A stretch of DNA of 5,135 nucleotides, taken from HyVt-560 sp964577195 (lineage in GTDB: Bacteria > Pseudomonadota > Gammaproteobacteria > UWMA-0217). Position 1 is the first letter of the stretch, and every line of letters begins with the position of its first letter. The DNA lies in NCBI GenBank assembly GCA_964577195.1, contig CAZNYF010000181.1, forward strand, positions 1-5,135, read 5' to 3'. The translations under genes and the position numbers were made by a program. The notes beneath the pieces are model-generated. The model had not been told where the DNA came from and made no database searches. It was given only the letters and a program-made list of their open reading frames with translations. This document shows positions 1-5,135 of the stretch, piece after piece.

Positions 1-518
1 TTTTTGATCGCATCGACCGGAGCTGTATCGCTAAACATCACTTGTGCAGGCGCAAAGAAATACGCTGCGCCGATCAAAATACTGACAATCAGCATGAGTA
101 GGCCTGCGCCAAAACCCAATCCGCCCAAAGCGCCACCACCGCCGTTTGCAACAGCTGCCAGGGAACCAACAGCACCGATCCCCAAAATACCGATAACAAT
201 GCTGGTACCAAGAAGAATGGCACCAAGGATTAACATTGGCTTACGCGTTTTCTCATTGGTTAATCCAGCAAAAAGATGCTCCACTTCTGGTCGACCGTTT
301 TCGCTCAGTGTTTCTTTGGCGGCTAACATCAAACCACCCATCAAAGCGGGCGCAATCAAATACCAGATAATGGGGCCGATGGCGGGAATAATCATCAATA
401 CAAACATAATCACCGCAAACAGCGCCGCGATAAGCAGCCAGGTAATCATGTCGCTGGAAAAAACTTGCCAACCTTTTTTGAACCAATTAATTGCGGCAGT
501 TGCGGGGACTGTATTCAT
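1..518 (-). CDS. BPSS1780-type multi-pass inner-membrane protein, 3' end outside window (partial)
   Basis: An open frame runs from ATG at 518-516 to the left edge, giving 172 codons with no stop, so the C-terminus is missing. A strong ribosome site, AAGGAG (526-531), sits 7 nt upstream and fixes the start. The protein opens with a short cytoplasmic segment containing W12, K14, K15, G16 and W17. Hydrophobic segments follow at about residues 26-48, 50-68, 95-121 and 137-156. Between the second and third is a hydrophilic loop with an HLFAGL motif (81-86). After the fourth comes FFAPAQVMF (154-162). The order 'GW.(V/L)F', 'IPAIGP', 'HLFAG', 'FAPA' matches what I recall of the BPSS1780 family of uncharacterised membrane proteins. 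No enzymatic residues are evident and the function is unknown. It follows the sensor kinase on the same strand after 104 bp, with inverted repeats between them, so it probably has its own promoter or is separated by an mRNA structure. A 197-codon frame on the opposite strand (4-597) is a low-complexity shadow of this gene. Confidence 0.8.
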   Translation of the reverse strand, partial: MNTVPATAAINWFKKGWQVFSSDMITWLLIAALFAVIMFVLMIIPAIGPIIWYLIAPALMGGLMLAAKETLSENGRPEVEHLFAGLTNEKTRKPMLILGAILLGTSIVIGILGIGAVGSLAAVANGGGGALGGLGFGAGLLMLIVSILIGAAYFFAPAQVMFSDTAPVDAIK

Positions 519-525
519 TGTGAGA

Positions 526-531
526 CTCCTT
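526..531 (-). promoter_or_regulatory. Shine-Dalgarno site of the membrane protein gene
   Basis: The minus strand reads AAGGAG, 7 nt before the ATG at 518. It is the best ribosome binding site in the window. It decides in favour of this start and of the minus strand over the overlapping long plus-strand frame. Confidence 0.8.
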
Positions 532-556
532 GATAAAGATGCTTGGGATAATGCCA

Positions 557-591
557 TAGTACTCCAACAACGTTGCTTTTATGGAGTACTA
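557..591. repeat. 10-bp perfect inverted repeat, possible operator or mRNA hairpin
   Basis: The arms TAGTACTCCA (557-566) and TGGAGTACTA (582-591) are perfectly complementary around a 15-nt spacer, with 25 bp between arm centres. Each arm contains the self-palindromic hexamer AGTACT, and the spacer contains the palindrome CAACGTTG (568-575). The element lies 39-73 bp upstream of the membrane-protein start, where an operator or promoter element would sit. Neither strand has a T-run after the stem, so it does not look like a standard intrinsic terminator. Its role is unknown. Confidence 0.6.
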
Positions 592-593
592 GC

Positions 594-617
594 GTAGTTC
601 CTAAACAGCGGAACTGC
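594..617. repeat. Hairpin directly after the sensor kinase stop codon
   Basis: AGTTCC (596-601) and GGAACT (610-615) pair around an 8-nt loop. The outer pairs 595/616 (T-G on the plus strand) and 594/617 (G-C) can lengthen the stem to 8. In the direction of transcription it begins 5 nt after the kinase stop and just before the 557-591 repeat. It has no T-run, so it could be a weak or Rho-assisted 3' end or an mRNA-stabilising structure. Confidence 0.4.
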
Positions 618-622
618 TCAGA

Positions 623-1915
623 TTATTCTTTAAAGGATATAACTAACCTTGCGCCTTTGCCACTTCGTCGCTGAATGGATAACTCTCCTGAATAGAGCTT
701 AATGATGTCATATGCCACACTGAGGCCTATTCCCTGACCTGGCTGACGGGTATCCGCGCGGATACCTCTATCCAATACAGCCTGTGTATTTTCTGGAAAC
801 CCGGGGCCATCATCTTCGATGATTAGCTGATTTTTTTCGCCCGTGATGATCACCAGACTCTGCCCGTATTTAGCCGCGTTCTCCAGCAAATTTCCCAGCA
901 GCTCCAGCAAATCATTTTCTTCAAAGCGTAATTTAAAATCTACAGACAAACGATTTTGGAAATTAATCTGCTTATCTACATAGACTTTTTTCAGTGCCCG
1001 AATAATGCGTGCGGCTACCGGCTTGACTAACAGGGGTTTTGTTAATGGCGTTATTTTCGAGGTTGAGGCGCGCTGCAACTGATAGCTGATAATTTGATTC
1101 ATTGAATCCAGTTGCTCTGTGGTTTCTTTACTAATGGACGATTGATTTTGCAGCACCGCCAGCGGTGTTTTAAGACTGTGCGCCAGATCGGCCGTCGCGT
1201 TATAGAAACGTTCGCGCTGATTTTTTTCGTGCTCTAGCAGCGCGTTAACACTTTGGGTGAGCGGTAGAATTTCATCCGGCGCATTCTCGGATAATTGGGT
1301 TTTTTCTCCCTTGCGGATGGCGTCTAGCTCACTACGAATTCGCCGTAAGGGCTTTAATCCCCAACTGAGCAAGCCGAGAAAAATCAGCAGTAACATGAGC
1401 GATATTCCAAGCAACCACCACCAAAGATTCCGTGCAAACTGGTTGCGCTGCGCACGCAATGGGCTATCAATATCAACTGCCTGCAACGTGTAGCGGCGAA
1501 CATCATCGCCTTCAACGACCCATTCAAACCCGTAACTCACTTTTGACCCTGCCACATCACTGCTGGAAAACAGCCACTCATTCACCGCCACCGGCACGAT
1601 GGTTGCTGCTTGCTCTAACAATGATTGCGACTGCCAGACGGGGTAACCATGCTGATCATAAATAACCACCGAAAGCCCTGATTCTGGCTGCGCCAGGCGT
1701 GGCTCTGGAACGCGTTCAAGAGAGTAGTTAGCGACTCCCTCTCTGGTAATTTCAACCGCCCCCAACATACTGAAAACGAGCCCTTGCAAGCGATCCGTTT
1801 CCGCTTGCTCAGCGTAGCTTTCCAGTGCCCTATTGAGGGCAAAACCGGTTAAAACAATAAAGATCAGTAGTGCTGCGCCCGCGCTGACAAGCAAGCGCAG
1901 ACGTAGAGAATTCAC
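623..1915 (-). CDS. PhoQ-like membrane sensor histidine kinase
   Basis: This 430-residue histidine kinase of a two-component system autophosphorylates and passes phosphate to the regulator encoded just upstream. It has a first membrane helix (about 7-28), a periplasmic sensor region (about 29-162), a second helix (about 163-186, opening with a WWW cluster), a HAMP-type linker with Pro189, and then the dimerisation/phosphoacceptor domain. The H-box is LAHSLKTPLAVLQ with His246, a form I recall from PhoQ. The ATP-binding domain shows an N-box (GNLLENAAKYG, N342 and N346), a G1 box (EDDGPGF, 367-373) and a G2 box (GQGIGLS, 393-399). All catalytic elements look intact. The start is GTG at 1915-1913. 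It overlaps the regulator's TGA by four bases (GTGA), with a weak AGG 6 nt upstream, so translation is likely coupled. The sensor region has no run of acidic residues like that described for enterobacterial PhoQ, so its signal may not be Mg2+. Family assignment is firm; PhoQ orthology is probable only. Confidence 0.93.
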   Translation of the reverse strand: MNSLRLRLLVSAGAALLIFIVLTGFALNRALESYAEQAETDRLQGLVFSMLGAVEITREGVANYSLERVPEPRLAQPESGLSVVIYDQHGYPVWQSQSLLEQAATIVPVAVNEWLFSSSDVAGSKVSYGFEWVVEGDDVRRYTLQAVDIDSPLRAQRNQFARNLWWWLLGISLMLLLIFLGLLSWGLKPLRRIRSELDAIRKGEKTQLSENAPDEILPLTQSVNALLEHEKNQRERFYNATADLAHSLKTPLAVLQNQSSISKETTEQLDSMNQIISYQLQRASTSKITPLTKPLLVKPVAARIIRALKKVYVDKQINFQNRLSVDFKLRFEENDLLELLGNLLENAAKYGQSLVIITGEKNQLIIEDDGPGFPENTQAVLDRGIRADTRQPGQGIGLSVAYDIIKLYSGELSIQRRSGKGARLVISFKE

Positions 1916-2607
1916 GCGGTACCTGAGCTTTCAGGTCTGGGCAATCGCCATCGGTAACCACGTCCGCGCATTGTTTCTATGGGATTAAGATCACCCTCAG
2001 GGTCGAGTTTTTTGCGGACTCGACGAATAAAAACCTCGATGACATTGCTGTCACGTTCATCATCTTCGGCATAAATATGAGAGGTTAAGACGGTCTTCGA
2101 CAAGACTTCGCCCGCATGTAGAATGAGGTATTCGAGCAGCCGGTATTCGTAAGCGGTAAAGGTCACCGGCTCGCCATTTAGCGCGACGACTTGTTCAGTC
2201 ACGTTAAGACTAACCGGGCCACTTTCGATATCCGTCTGACTCCAGCGACCACTGCGACGAATCAACGCTCGCACCCGCGCCAGTAATTCTTCCATGTGAA
2301 AAGGTTTGGCAAGATAGTCATCTGCGCCTGATTCCAGACCAGTCACTTTATCCTGCCAACGATCACGAGCGGTGAGAATCAAAACGGGATAATCACAATT
2401 CTTTTCACGTAATGCTTTAATCACTTCTAGGCCGCTTTTCCCCGGCAGGCCTAAATCGACAATCGCAATGTCTAACGCAAATTCACAGGCCATCCATTCG
2501 CCTTCTTCACCATCAGCTGCGGTATCCACTACATAACCTTCTGCTTCCAGCGCTTCACGCAATTGCGTTTGCAACTGCTGCTCATCTTCAATAATTAAAG
2601 CACGCAT
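1912..2607 (-). CDS. PhoP-like OmpR-family response regulator
   Basis: This 231-residue DNA-binding response regulator is the cytoplasmic partner of the kinase that follows. The receiver domain (about 1-118) has the acidic pocket E7/D8, phosphoacceptor Asp51 in IVDLGLPG, Thr79 in LTAR and Lys101 in KPFH. The WQDKV segment (84-88) followed by GADDYLAKPFHMEEL closely resembles PhoP. The C-terminal winged-helix domain (about 128-224) shows the OmpR-type TAYEYRLLEYL start, the recognition-helix stretch SNVIEVFIRRVRKKL and the final RGRGYRW. Length is normal. The start ATG (2607-2605) overlaps the PepSY stop by one base (TGATG). The stop overlaps the kinase GTG by four bases, so all three genes are almost certainly one operon. 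Only weak purine-rich sequence (GAAG) precedes the start, consistent with translational coupling. Other OmpR-family names (QseB, PmrA, CarR) are possible, but the receiver reads most like PhoP. Confidence 0.94.
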   Translation of the reverse strand: MRALIIEDEQQLQTQLREALEAEGYVVDTAADGEEGEWMACEFALDIAIVDLGLPGKSGLEVIKALREKNCDYPVLILTARDRWQDKVTGLESGADDYLAKPFHMEELLARVRALIRRSGRWSQTDIESGPVSLNVTEQVVALNGEPVTFTAYEYRLLEYLILHAGEVLSKTVLTSHIYAEDDERDSNVIEVFIRRVRKKLDPEGDLNPIETMRGRGYRWRLPRPESSGTA

Positions 2608-2864
2608 CAGTCTTCAACTTTTCCGGTGATTGCATCAATTCTAAAAACCTCAACCCTACCCTGATGCAACATTTTTACGCGATAGCCGGCATCTTCATCT
2701 TGCCCCTGGCGGCGAATATCGAGCAATTTTCCTCCGATATGATCGCGCGCAATCTTGGCAGCGTCATTGCGACTAATTTTTGACTCGCCACTCTGGTCAT
2801 CAGCAACTGCCTGAGCAGCACCGAATGCGAGAATGTTGAGTAATAGAAAAGTACGAATATTCAT
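2607..2864 (-). CDS. Small secreted PepSY-domain protein, first gene of the two-component operon
   Basis: This 85-residue protein has an N-terminal signal peptide (hydrophobic about 5-18, AQAVA before a likely cut near residue 21-22) and then one PepSY domain (about 29-84). The domain shows the family pattern: a helix rich in Ala/Lys (ISRNDAAKIARDHIGG), a GYRVKML strand (60-66), an EVFRIDAITGKV strand-turn-strand (72-83) and an acidic end. PepSY domains are generally thought to bind or inhibit partner proteins outside the cytoplasm. A periplasmic role modulating the adjacent sensor kinase is inference from gene order. The stop overlaps the regulator start by one base. No clear ribosome site precedes the ATG; a palindrome (2870-2880) occupies that place instead. 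No later Met gives a complete signal peptide, so this start is preferred. Confidence 0.88.
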   Translation of the reverse strand: MNIRTFLLLNILAFGAAQAVADDQSGESKISRNDAAKIARDHIGGKLLDIRRQGQDEDAGYRVKMLHQGRVEVFRIDAITGKVED

Positions 2865-2869
2865 GCGTA

Positions 2870-2880
2870 AAGTTTAACTT
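2870..2880. repeat. 11-bp palindrome in the leader of the PepSY gene
   Basis: AAGTTTAACTT is a perfect 5-1-5 palindrome located 6-16 nt upstream of the PepSY ATG, where a ribosome site would be expected. It could be an operator half-element or simply AT-rich coincidence. Confidence 0.3.
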
Positions 2881-2884
2881 AAAA

Positions 2885-2890
2885 TTTATA
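2885..2890 (-). promoter_or_regulatory. Candidate -10 element for the PepSY/two-component operon
   Basis: The minus strand reads TATAAA 21 nt upstream of the PepSY ATG, inside the only non-coding gap before the operon. No good TTGACA-like -35 lies 16-18 bp upstream, so the promoter, if real, would probably need an activator. The position and hexamer are seen; the function is inferred. Confidence 0.35.
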
Positions 2891-2924
2891 GGAATGGTTT
2901 TATTCGCTAGTCGCTCTACCAATA

Positions 2925-2941
2925 AAATCAGTTAATAAACC
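2925..2941 (-). promoter_or_regulatory. Weak PhoP-box-like direct repeat upstream of the PepSY gene
   Basis: The minus strand reads GGTTTA, five bases (TTAAC), then TGATTT. The enterobacterial PhoP box is (T/G)GTTTA-N5-(T/G)GTTTA, so the first half is exact and the second matches 4 of 6. It overlaps the last codons and stop of the Gly-zipper gene and lies 34 bp upstream of the TATAAA. That is farther than usual for this kind of activator site. Autoregulation is a possibility only. Confidence 0.25.
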
Positions 2942-3528
2942 GGAGTGACTTTCACTCTGACCTTTAGCTGGCGACCGGGATCACGATCCATTCGCGTAGT
3001 AAACGTCTGACCCTGGTAACGATAGGTGACGCGATAACCATCATGCTTTTCTTCTGAAACACGCTCGTTCACAGTACGGCAACGCTCTTCCCAACGCGGC
3101 CCTTTGTCGTAATGACGGCCGCTATTGTAATGGCGTGTCTGGCGTTTAGATTTTTTCTGGCTGGCAACTTCATGACCGATAGCTGAACCAACAACTGCAC
3201 CAACCACTTTTGCTGTGTCGCGATGGTTACGACTAATATTATGCCCTAACGCACCCCCTAAAACACCGCCGACAATCAAGCCAAGCGTTGAATTATGATG
3301 GTTTCCATAATTACGATCATCATCATAGTGAACAGGCCGATAAACTTCATGCTGGTTACATTTCCGAACGGGGCGAGAGGTTGTAACGGTACGGTAAATA
3401 GGCTCAACATGGGTTACCCGAGCGCTATCAGTAAAGCCGCGATTGGTTGAATAACTGTGCGCGCCAGTAGCGACGGTTGTAGTCAATGCCGCTGCAATCA
3501 CTGCGGCTGTAATAATTTTGCGTTTCAT
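2932..3528 (-). CDS. Secreted Gly-zipper 2TM-type envelope protein
   Basis: This 198-residue protein has a signal peptide (KRK, then hydrophobic 5-22, likely cut after about GAHS at 22-25). It has no lipobox cysteine, so it is probably not a lipoprotein. The centre (about 82-122) is a glycine-zipper hairpin: GLIVGGVLGGALGH (83-96) and VVGAVVGSAIGHEV (108-121), as in the 17 kDa surface antigen/Gly-zipper 2TM family. The C-terminus (about 149-198) has a conserved-looking block with CRTVNE, GYRVTYRYQGQ, TRMDRDPG and a final KVRVKVTPVY. Two cysteines (57 and 150) flank the zipper and could form a disulfide. The linkers are rich in His, Arg, Lys and Tyr, so the protein is strongly basic. These proteins are associated with the cell envelope but their exact function is unknown. 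AGGA, 8 nt before the ATG, supports the start. It is followed after 67 bp by the PepSY operon on the same strand. Confidence 0.87.
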   Translation of the reverse strand: MKRKIITAAVIAAALTTTVATGAHSYSTNRGFTDSARVTHVEPIYRTVTTSRPVRKCNQHEVYRPVHYDDDRNYGNHHNSTLGLIVGGVLGGALGHNISRNHRDTAKVVGAVVGSAIGHEVASQKKSKRQTRHYNSGRHYDKGPRWEERCRTVNERVSEEKHDGYRVTYRYQGQTFTTRMDRDPGRQLKVRVKVTPVY

Positions 3529-3556
3529 GATCCTAGTCCTGTAATTATTTTTAAAA

Positions 3557-3578
3557 TGCTTGAAGCTGTACTTCAGGC
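3557..3578 (-). terminator. Possible weak terminator after the fructosamine kinase gene
   Basis: On the minus strand GCCTGAAG and CTTCAAGC (with one C-A mismatch) form a stem around a 5-nt loop. It is followed by ATTTTAAAA, a run of only four T. It lies about 50 nt beyond the kinase stop and upstream of the Gly-zipper gene. The short T-run and the mismatch make it a weak intrinsic terminator at best. Confidence 0.35.
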
Positions 3579-3625
3579 TTATGGACAGATTACGCCTGCG
3601 TCTCTGAACGATGGCTGAACTTAAT

Positions 3626-4504
3626 CTATAAAAGTTCTGCCAATAACTTATCCATCAATCGCTCAGCCTGCCCCGCATAGCCCCCACCAAACAAATTAAA
3701 GTGATTTAAAATATGGTAGAGATTATAAAGCGCTCGACGCACTGGATAACCTGGATCAATTGGGAAAACTTCGCGATAGGCGCTTAGAAACCCACGCCCC
3801 GGACTGCCAAATAATTCCATCATGGCGAGATCCGCTTCGTGATCTCCGTAATAAAATGCTGGATCGAAAATTACCGGATTACCGGCTGCATCCCCACTCC
3901 AGTTACCTGACCATAAATCACCATGCAAAGGCGAAGCTTTCACCTGACGTCCTGCAAACAACGCTGGGAATTTATCTTTTACCAATTCGCCCTTGTCGAT
4001 AATGATAGGCGCGATGCCTTTATGTTTAGCCAGGGTTAATTGATAACCCAGACGCTGGTGCCGCCAGAACTCGATCCAGTCATCCAGCCAACCATTGACC
4101 TGCGCCGTAGAACCTATTGTGTTACCTCGGTACCAACCAAATTGAGGCTTTGTCGCCAAATGCATTTGCGCCAACTGCTGGCCGAACAACCGCGAATCCT
4201 CGCCACCGCCCATACGAATACTTTCCATCACGAGGTAGGAGCGGTCTTCGCCACTACCCCAACAAACCGGTGCTGGTACACGAACCGCCCCCGTATCCGC
4301 TAGCGCTTTTAAGCCTTCGGCTTCGGCAATAAACATATCCAGCCGCTCGGGACGATTACTTTTAATGAAGAATTCCCGCTTGTCGCCGGTGATGATCCAC
4401 GATTCATTGATGCAGCCACCGCTGGTACCTTGGTGGTCATTGATGGAAAAAGGCTCGCCGATCTCATCACTGATGGCCTGCTCTACATGCTTCCAGAAAT
4501 TCAT
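3626..4504 (-). CDS. Fructosamine/ketosamine-3-kinase family protein (YniA-like)
   Basis: This 292-residue cytosolic kinase of the APH-like fold matches the family's usual length of about 290. Members phosphorylate the sugar of ketoamine adducts on proteins, which leads to deglycation. The exact substrate here is unknown. Visible parts are the Gly-rich loop (TSGGCINESW, 27-36), ATP-site Lys48 in FFIK, acidic E61/E63, hinge-like LVMESI (91-96), the catalytic loop HGDLWSGN with Asp196 and Asn201, the metal-binding IFDPA with Asp214, and GDHEADLAM (220-228). The C-terminal YNLYHILNHFNLFGGGY is also typical. All catalytic residues are present. The frame stays open upstream to 4657. I chose ATG 4504-4502 because it gives the family N-terminus (MNFWKH) and makes an ATGA overlap with the rluE stop. 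The extra 51 upstream codons would be antisense-like junk inside rluE. Cys31 in the Gly-rich loop is notable (see findings). Confidence 0.92.
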   Translation of the reverse strand: MNFWKHVEQAISDEIGEPFSINDHQGTSGGCINESWIITGDKREFFIKSNRPERLDMFIAEAEGLKALADTGAVRVPAPVCWGSGEDRSYLVMESIRMGGGEDSRLFGQQLAQMHLATKPQFGWYRGNTIGSTAQVNGWLDDWIEFWRHQRLGYQLTLAKHKGIAPIIIDKGELVKDKFPALFAGRQVKASPLHGDLWSGNWSGDAAGNPVIFDPAFYYGDHEADLAMMELFGSPGRGFLSAYREVFPIDPGYPVRRALYNLYHILNHFNLFGGGYAGQAERLMDKLLAELL

Positions 4505-5043
4505 ATTTTGATCATTCGATGCTCGCCCGCTGCGAGGCCGTCTAGAGTCCATGATCCTACCCGATAACGGATCAAGCGCAAGGTAGGATATCCCACTGCT
4601 GCCGTCATTCGCCGCACTTGTCGATTGCGCCCCTCGGAGATGGTCAGCGACAACCATTGTGTCGGGATATTTTTCCGCTCGCGGATTGGCGGTTTTCTTG
4701 GGCCGATTCGCTGGTCAGCTTCCATCAAACTCGCCTTGGCGGGGAGCGTCATGCCATCTTTCAGCTCAACGCCCTCACGTAAACGCTGTAACGCCGCATC
4801 ATCGGGAACCCCTTCAACCTGCACCCAATAGGTTTTACTCATTTTATGTTTTGGCTGCGATATCCGCGCCTGCATCGCGCCATCGTCCGTCAAAATCATC
4901 AGACCTTCACTATCCCGATCCAAGCGACCTGCCGGAAACACATCAGGAATATCAATATAATCCGCCAGCACCGACCGCTGTTCACGATCCGTAAACTGGC
5001 TGAGCACACCATAAGGCTTATTAAATAATACGATTTGAGACAT
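4501..5043 (-). CDS. rluE: 23S rRNA pseudouridine synthase RluE
   Basis: This 180-residue enzyme of the RsuA/RluB/E/F family converts a specific uridine of 23S rRNA to pseudouridine (U2457 in E. coli RluE). The N-terminus VLFNKPYGVLSQFTD (5-19), the catalytic motif GRLDRDSEGL (39-48) with Asp42, and the blocks RKPPIRERKNIPTQWL and EGRNRQVRRMTAAVGYPTLRLIR all read like RluE. There is no N-terminal S4 RNA-binding domain, as expected for RluE. The E. coli protein carries an extra basic N-terminal stretch that this start lacks. The ATG at 5043-5041 is the first ATG of the frame in the window, but the frame stays open to the right edge, so a longer form cannot be excluded. Only a poorly placed GGA (14 nt upstream) acts as a ribosome site. 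The stop overlaps the kinase start by four bases. Confidence 0.93.
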   Translation of the reverse strand: MSQIVLFNKPYGVLSQFTDREQRSVLADYIDIPDVFPAGRLDRDSEGLMILTDDGAMQARISQPKHKMSKTYWVQVEGVPDDAALQRLREGVELKDGMTLPAKASLMEADQRIGPRKPPIRERKNIPTQWLSLTISEGRNRQVRRMTAAVGYPTLRLIRYRVGSWTLDGLAAGEHRMIKI

Positions 5044-5135
5044 TAATCGAGTGATCCGACAGCAAGCGTTTTCGCATCTTAGGGACGGGTGAATAATAAC
5101 TTGAAAGCAGGATGTGCCGCGACCCGCAACGCTAG
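5044..5135. other. Sequence upstream of rluE, no supported gene
   Basis: These 92 bp probably hold the rluE promoter, but I see no pair of convincing -35 and -10 hexamers. On the plus strand the only ATG-initiated frame (5115 onward) stops after seven codons. On the minus strand a frame is open from the edge to TAA at 5081-5079 (18 sense codons). It could be the tail of an upstream gene but is too short to judge. Confidence 0.4.

Noticed and set aside
4..597. 197-codon plus-strand frame rich in Pro, Ala and Ile
   Set aside because: It is antisense to the membrane-protein gene, which has a strong ribosome site and membrane helices. The frame's composition is what hydrophobic codons give when read backwards, and it has no recognisable domain.
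1257..1665. Plus-strand frames inside the sensor kinase
   Set aside because: They are shadows of a fully intact histidine kinase and have no domain or ribosome site.
2896..2929. AT-rich inverted repeat (TTTTATT/AATAAAA) after the Gly-zipper gene, as a terminator
   Set aside because: The stem is almost all A/T with a 16-nt loop and lacks a GC-rich core and a proper T-run.
3760..4332. Plus-strand frames inside the fructosamine kinase
   Set aside because: They are antisense to conserved kinase motifs and show no independent evidence of coding.
4505..4657. 51-codon upstream extension of the fructosamine kinase
   Set aside because: It lies wholly inside rluE in another frame, shows no domain, and the family N-terminus begins at the ATGA overlap.
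5079..5135. Minus-strand tail of 18 sense codons ending in TAA, possible end of an upstream gene
   Set aside because: It is too short to distinguish from chance, and no family signature is recognisable.
1..5135. Defence system, mobile element, CRISPR or tRNA
   Set aside because: No transposase, integrase, nuclease, repeat array or cloverleaf is visible. All genes fit ordinary chromosomal families with similar composition.

Overview
The window looks like chromosomal DNA of a gammaproteobacterium of moderate GC content. The clues are an RluE-type pseudouridine synthase, a PhoP/PhoQ-like two-component pair, a PepSY-domain protein, a Gly-zipper (17 kDa antigen-type) envelope protein and a YniA-type fructosamine kinase. 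A Cellvibrio- or Pseudomonas-related lineage would fit, but that is a guess. All six supported genes lie on the minus strand, so transcription runs from the right edge to the left. There are no RNA genes, insertion sequences, CRISPR arrays or prophage genes. No gene-free gap exceeds about 105 bp.

Right part (about 3626-5043): a two-gene unit, rluE (23S rRNA pseudouridine synthase) then a fructosamine/ketosamine-3-kinase family gene. The two overlap by four bases (ATGA). A hairpin after the kinase may end this transcript. The 92 bp right of rluE holds no supported gene.

Middle (about 2605-3528): a secreted Gly-zipper protein rich in basic residues and histidine, then, after 67 bp, a small secreted PepSY protein. 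The 67 bp gap holds a TATAAA -10-like hexamer. Further upstream, over the end of the Gly-zipper gene, is a weak PhoP-box-like direct repeat.

Left-middle (623-2607): a PhoP-like response regulator and a PhoQ-like sensor kinase. They overlap PepSY and each other by 1 and 4 nt, so PepSY-regulator-kinase is very probably one translationally coupled operon. The likely logic is envelope signal sensing: the kinase senses across the inner membrane, the regulator controls transcription, and the periplasmic PepSY protein may tune the sensor. The Gly-zipper protein may be another envelope component or a target.

Left edge (1-518): the 5' part of a BPSS1780-type multi-pass inner-membrane protein, cut by the window edge. 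The 104 bp between it and the kinase carries two adjacent inverted repeats, the most conspicuous unexplained structure here.

Most of the window is ordinary chromosome. The best second looks are the two inverted repeats, the tightly coupled PepSY/two-component operon, the rluE-kinase fusion-like overlap and a P-loop cysteine in the kinase. I found no convincing novel defence or mobile system.
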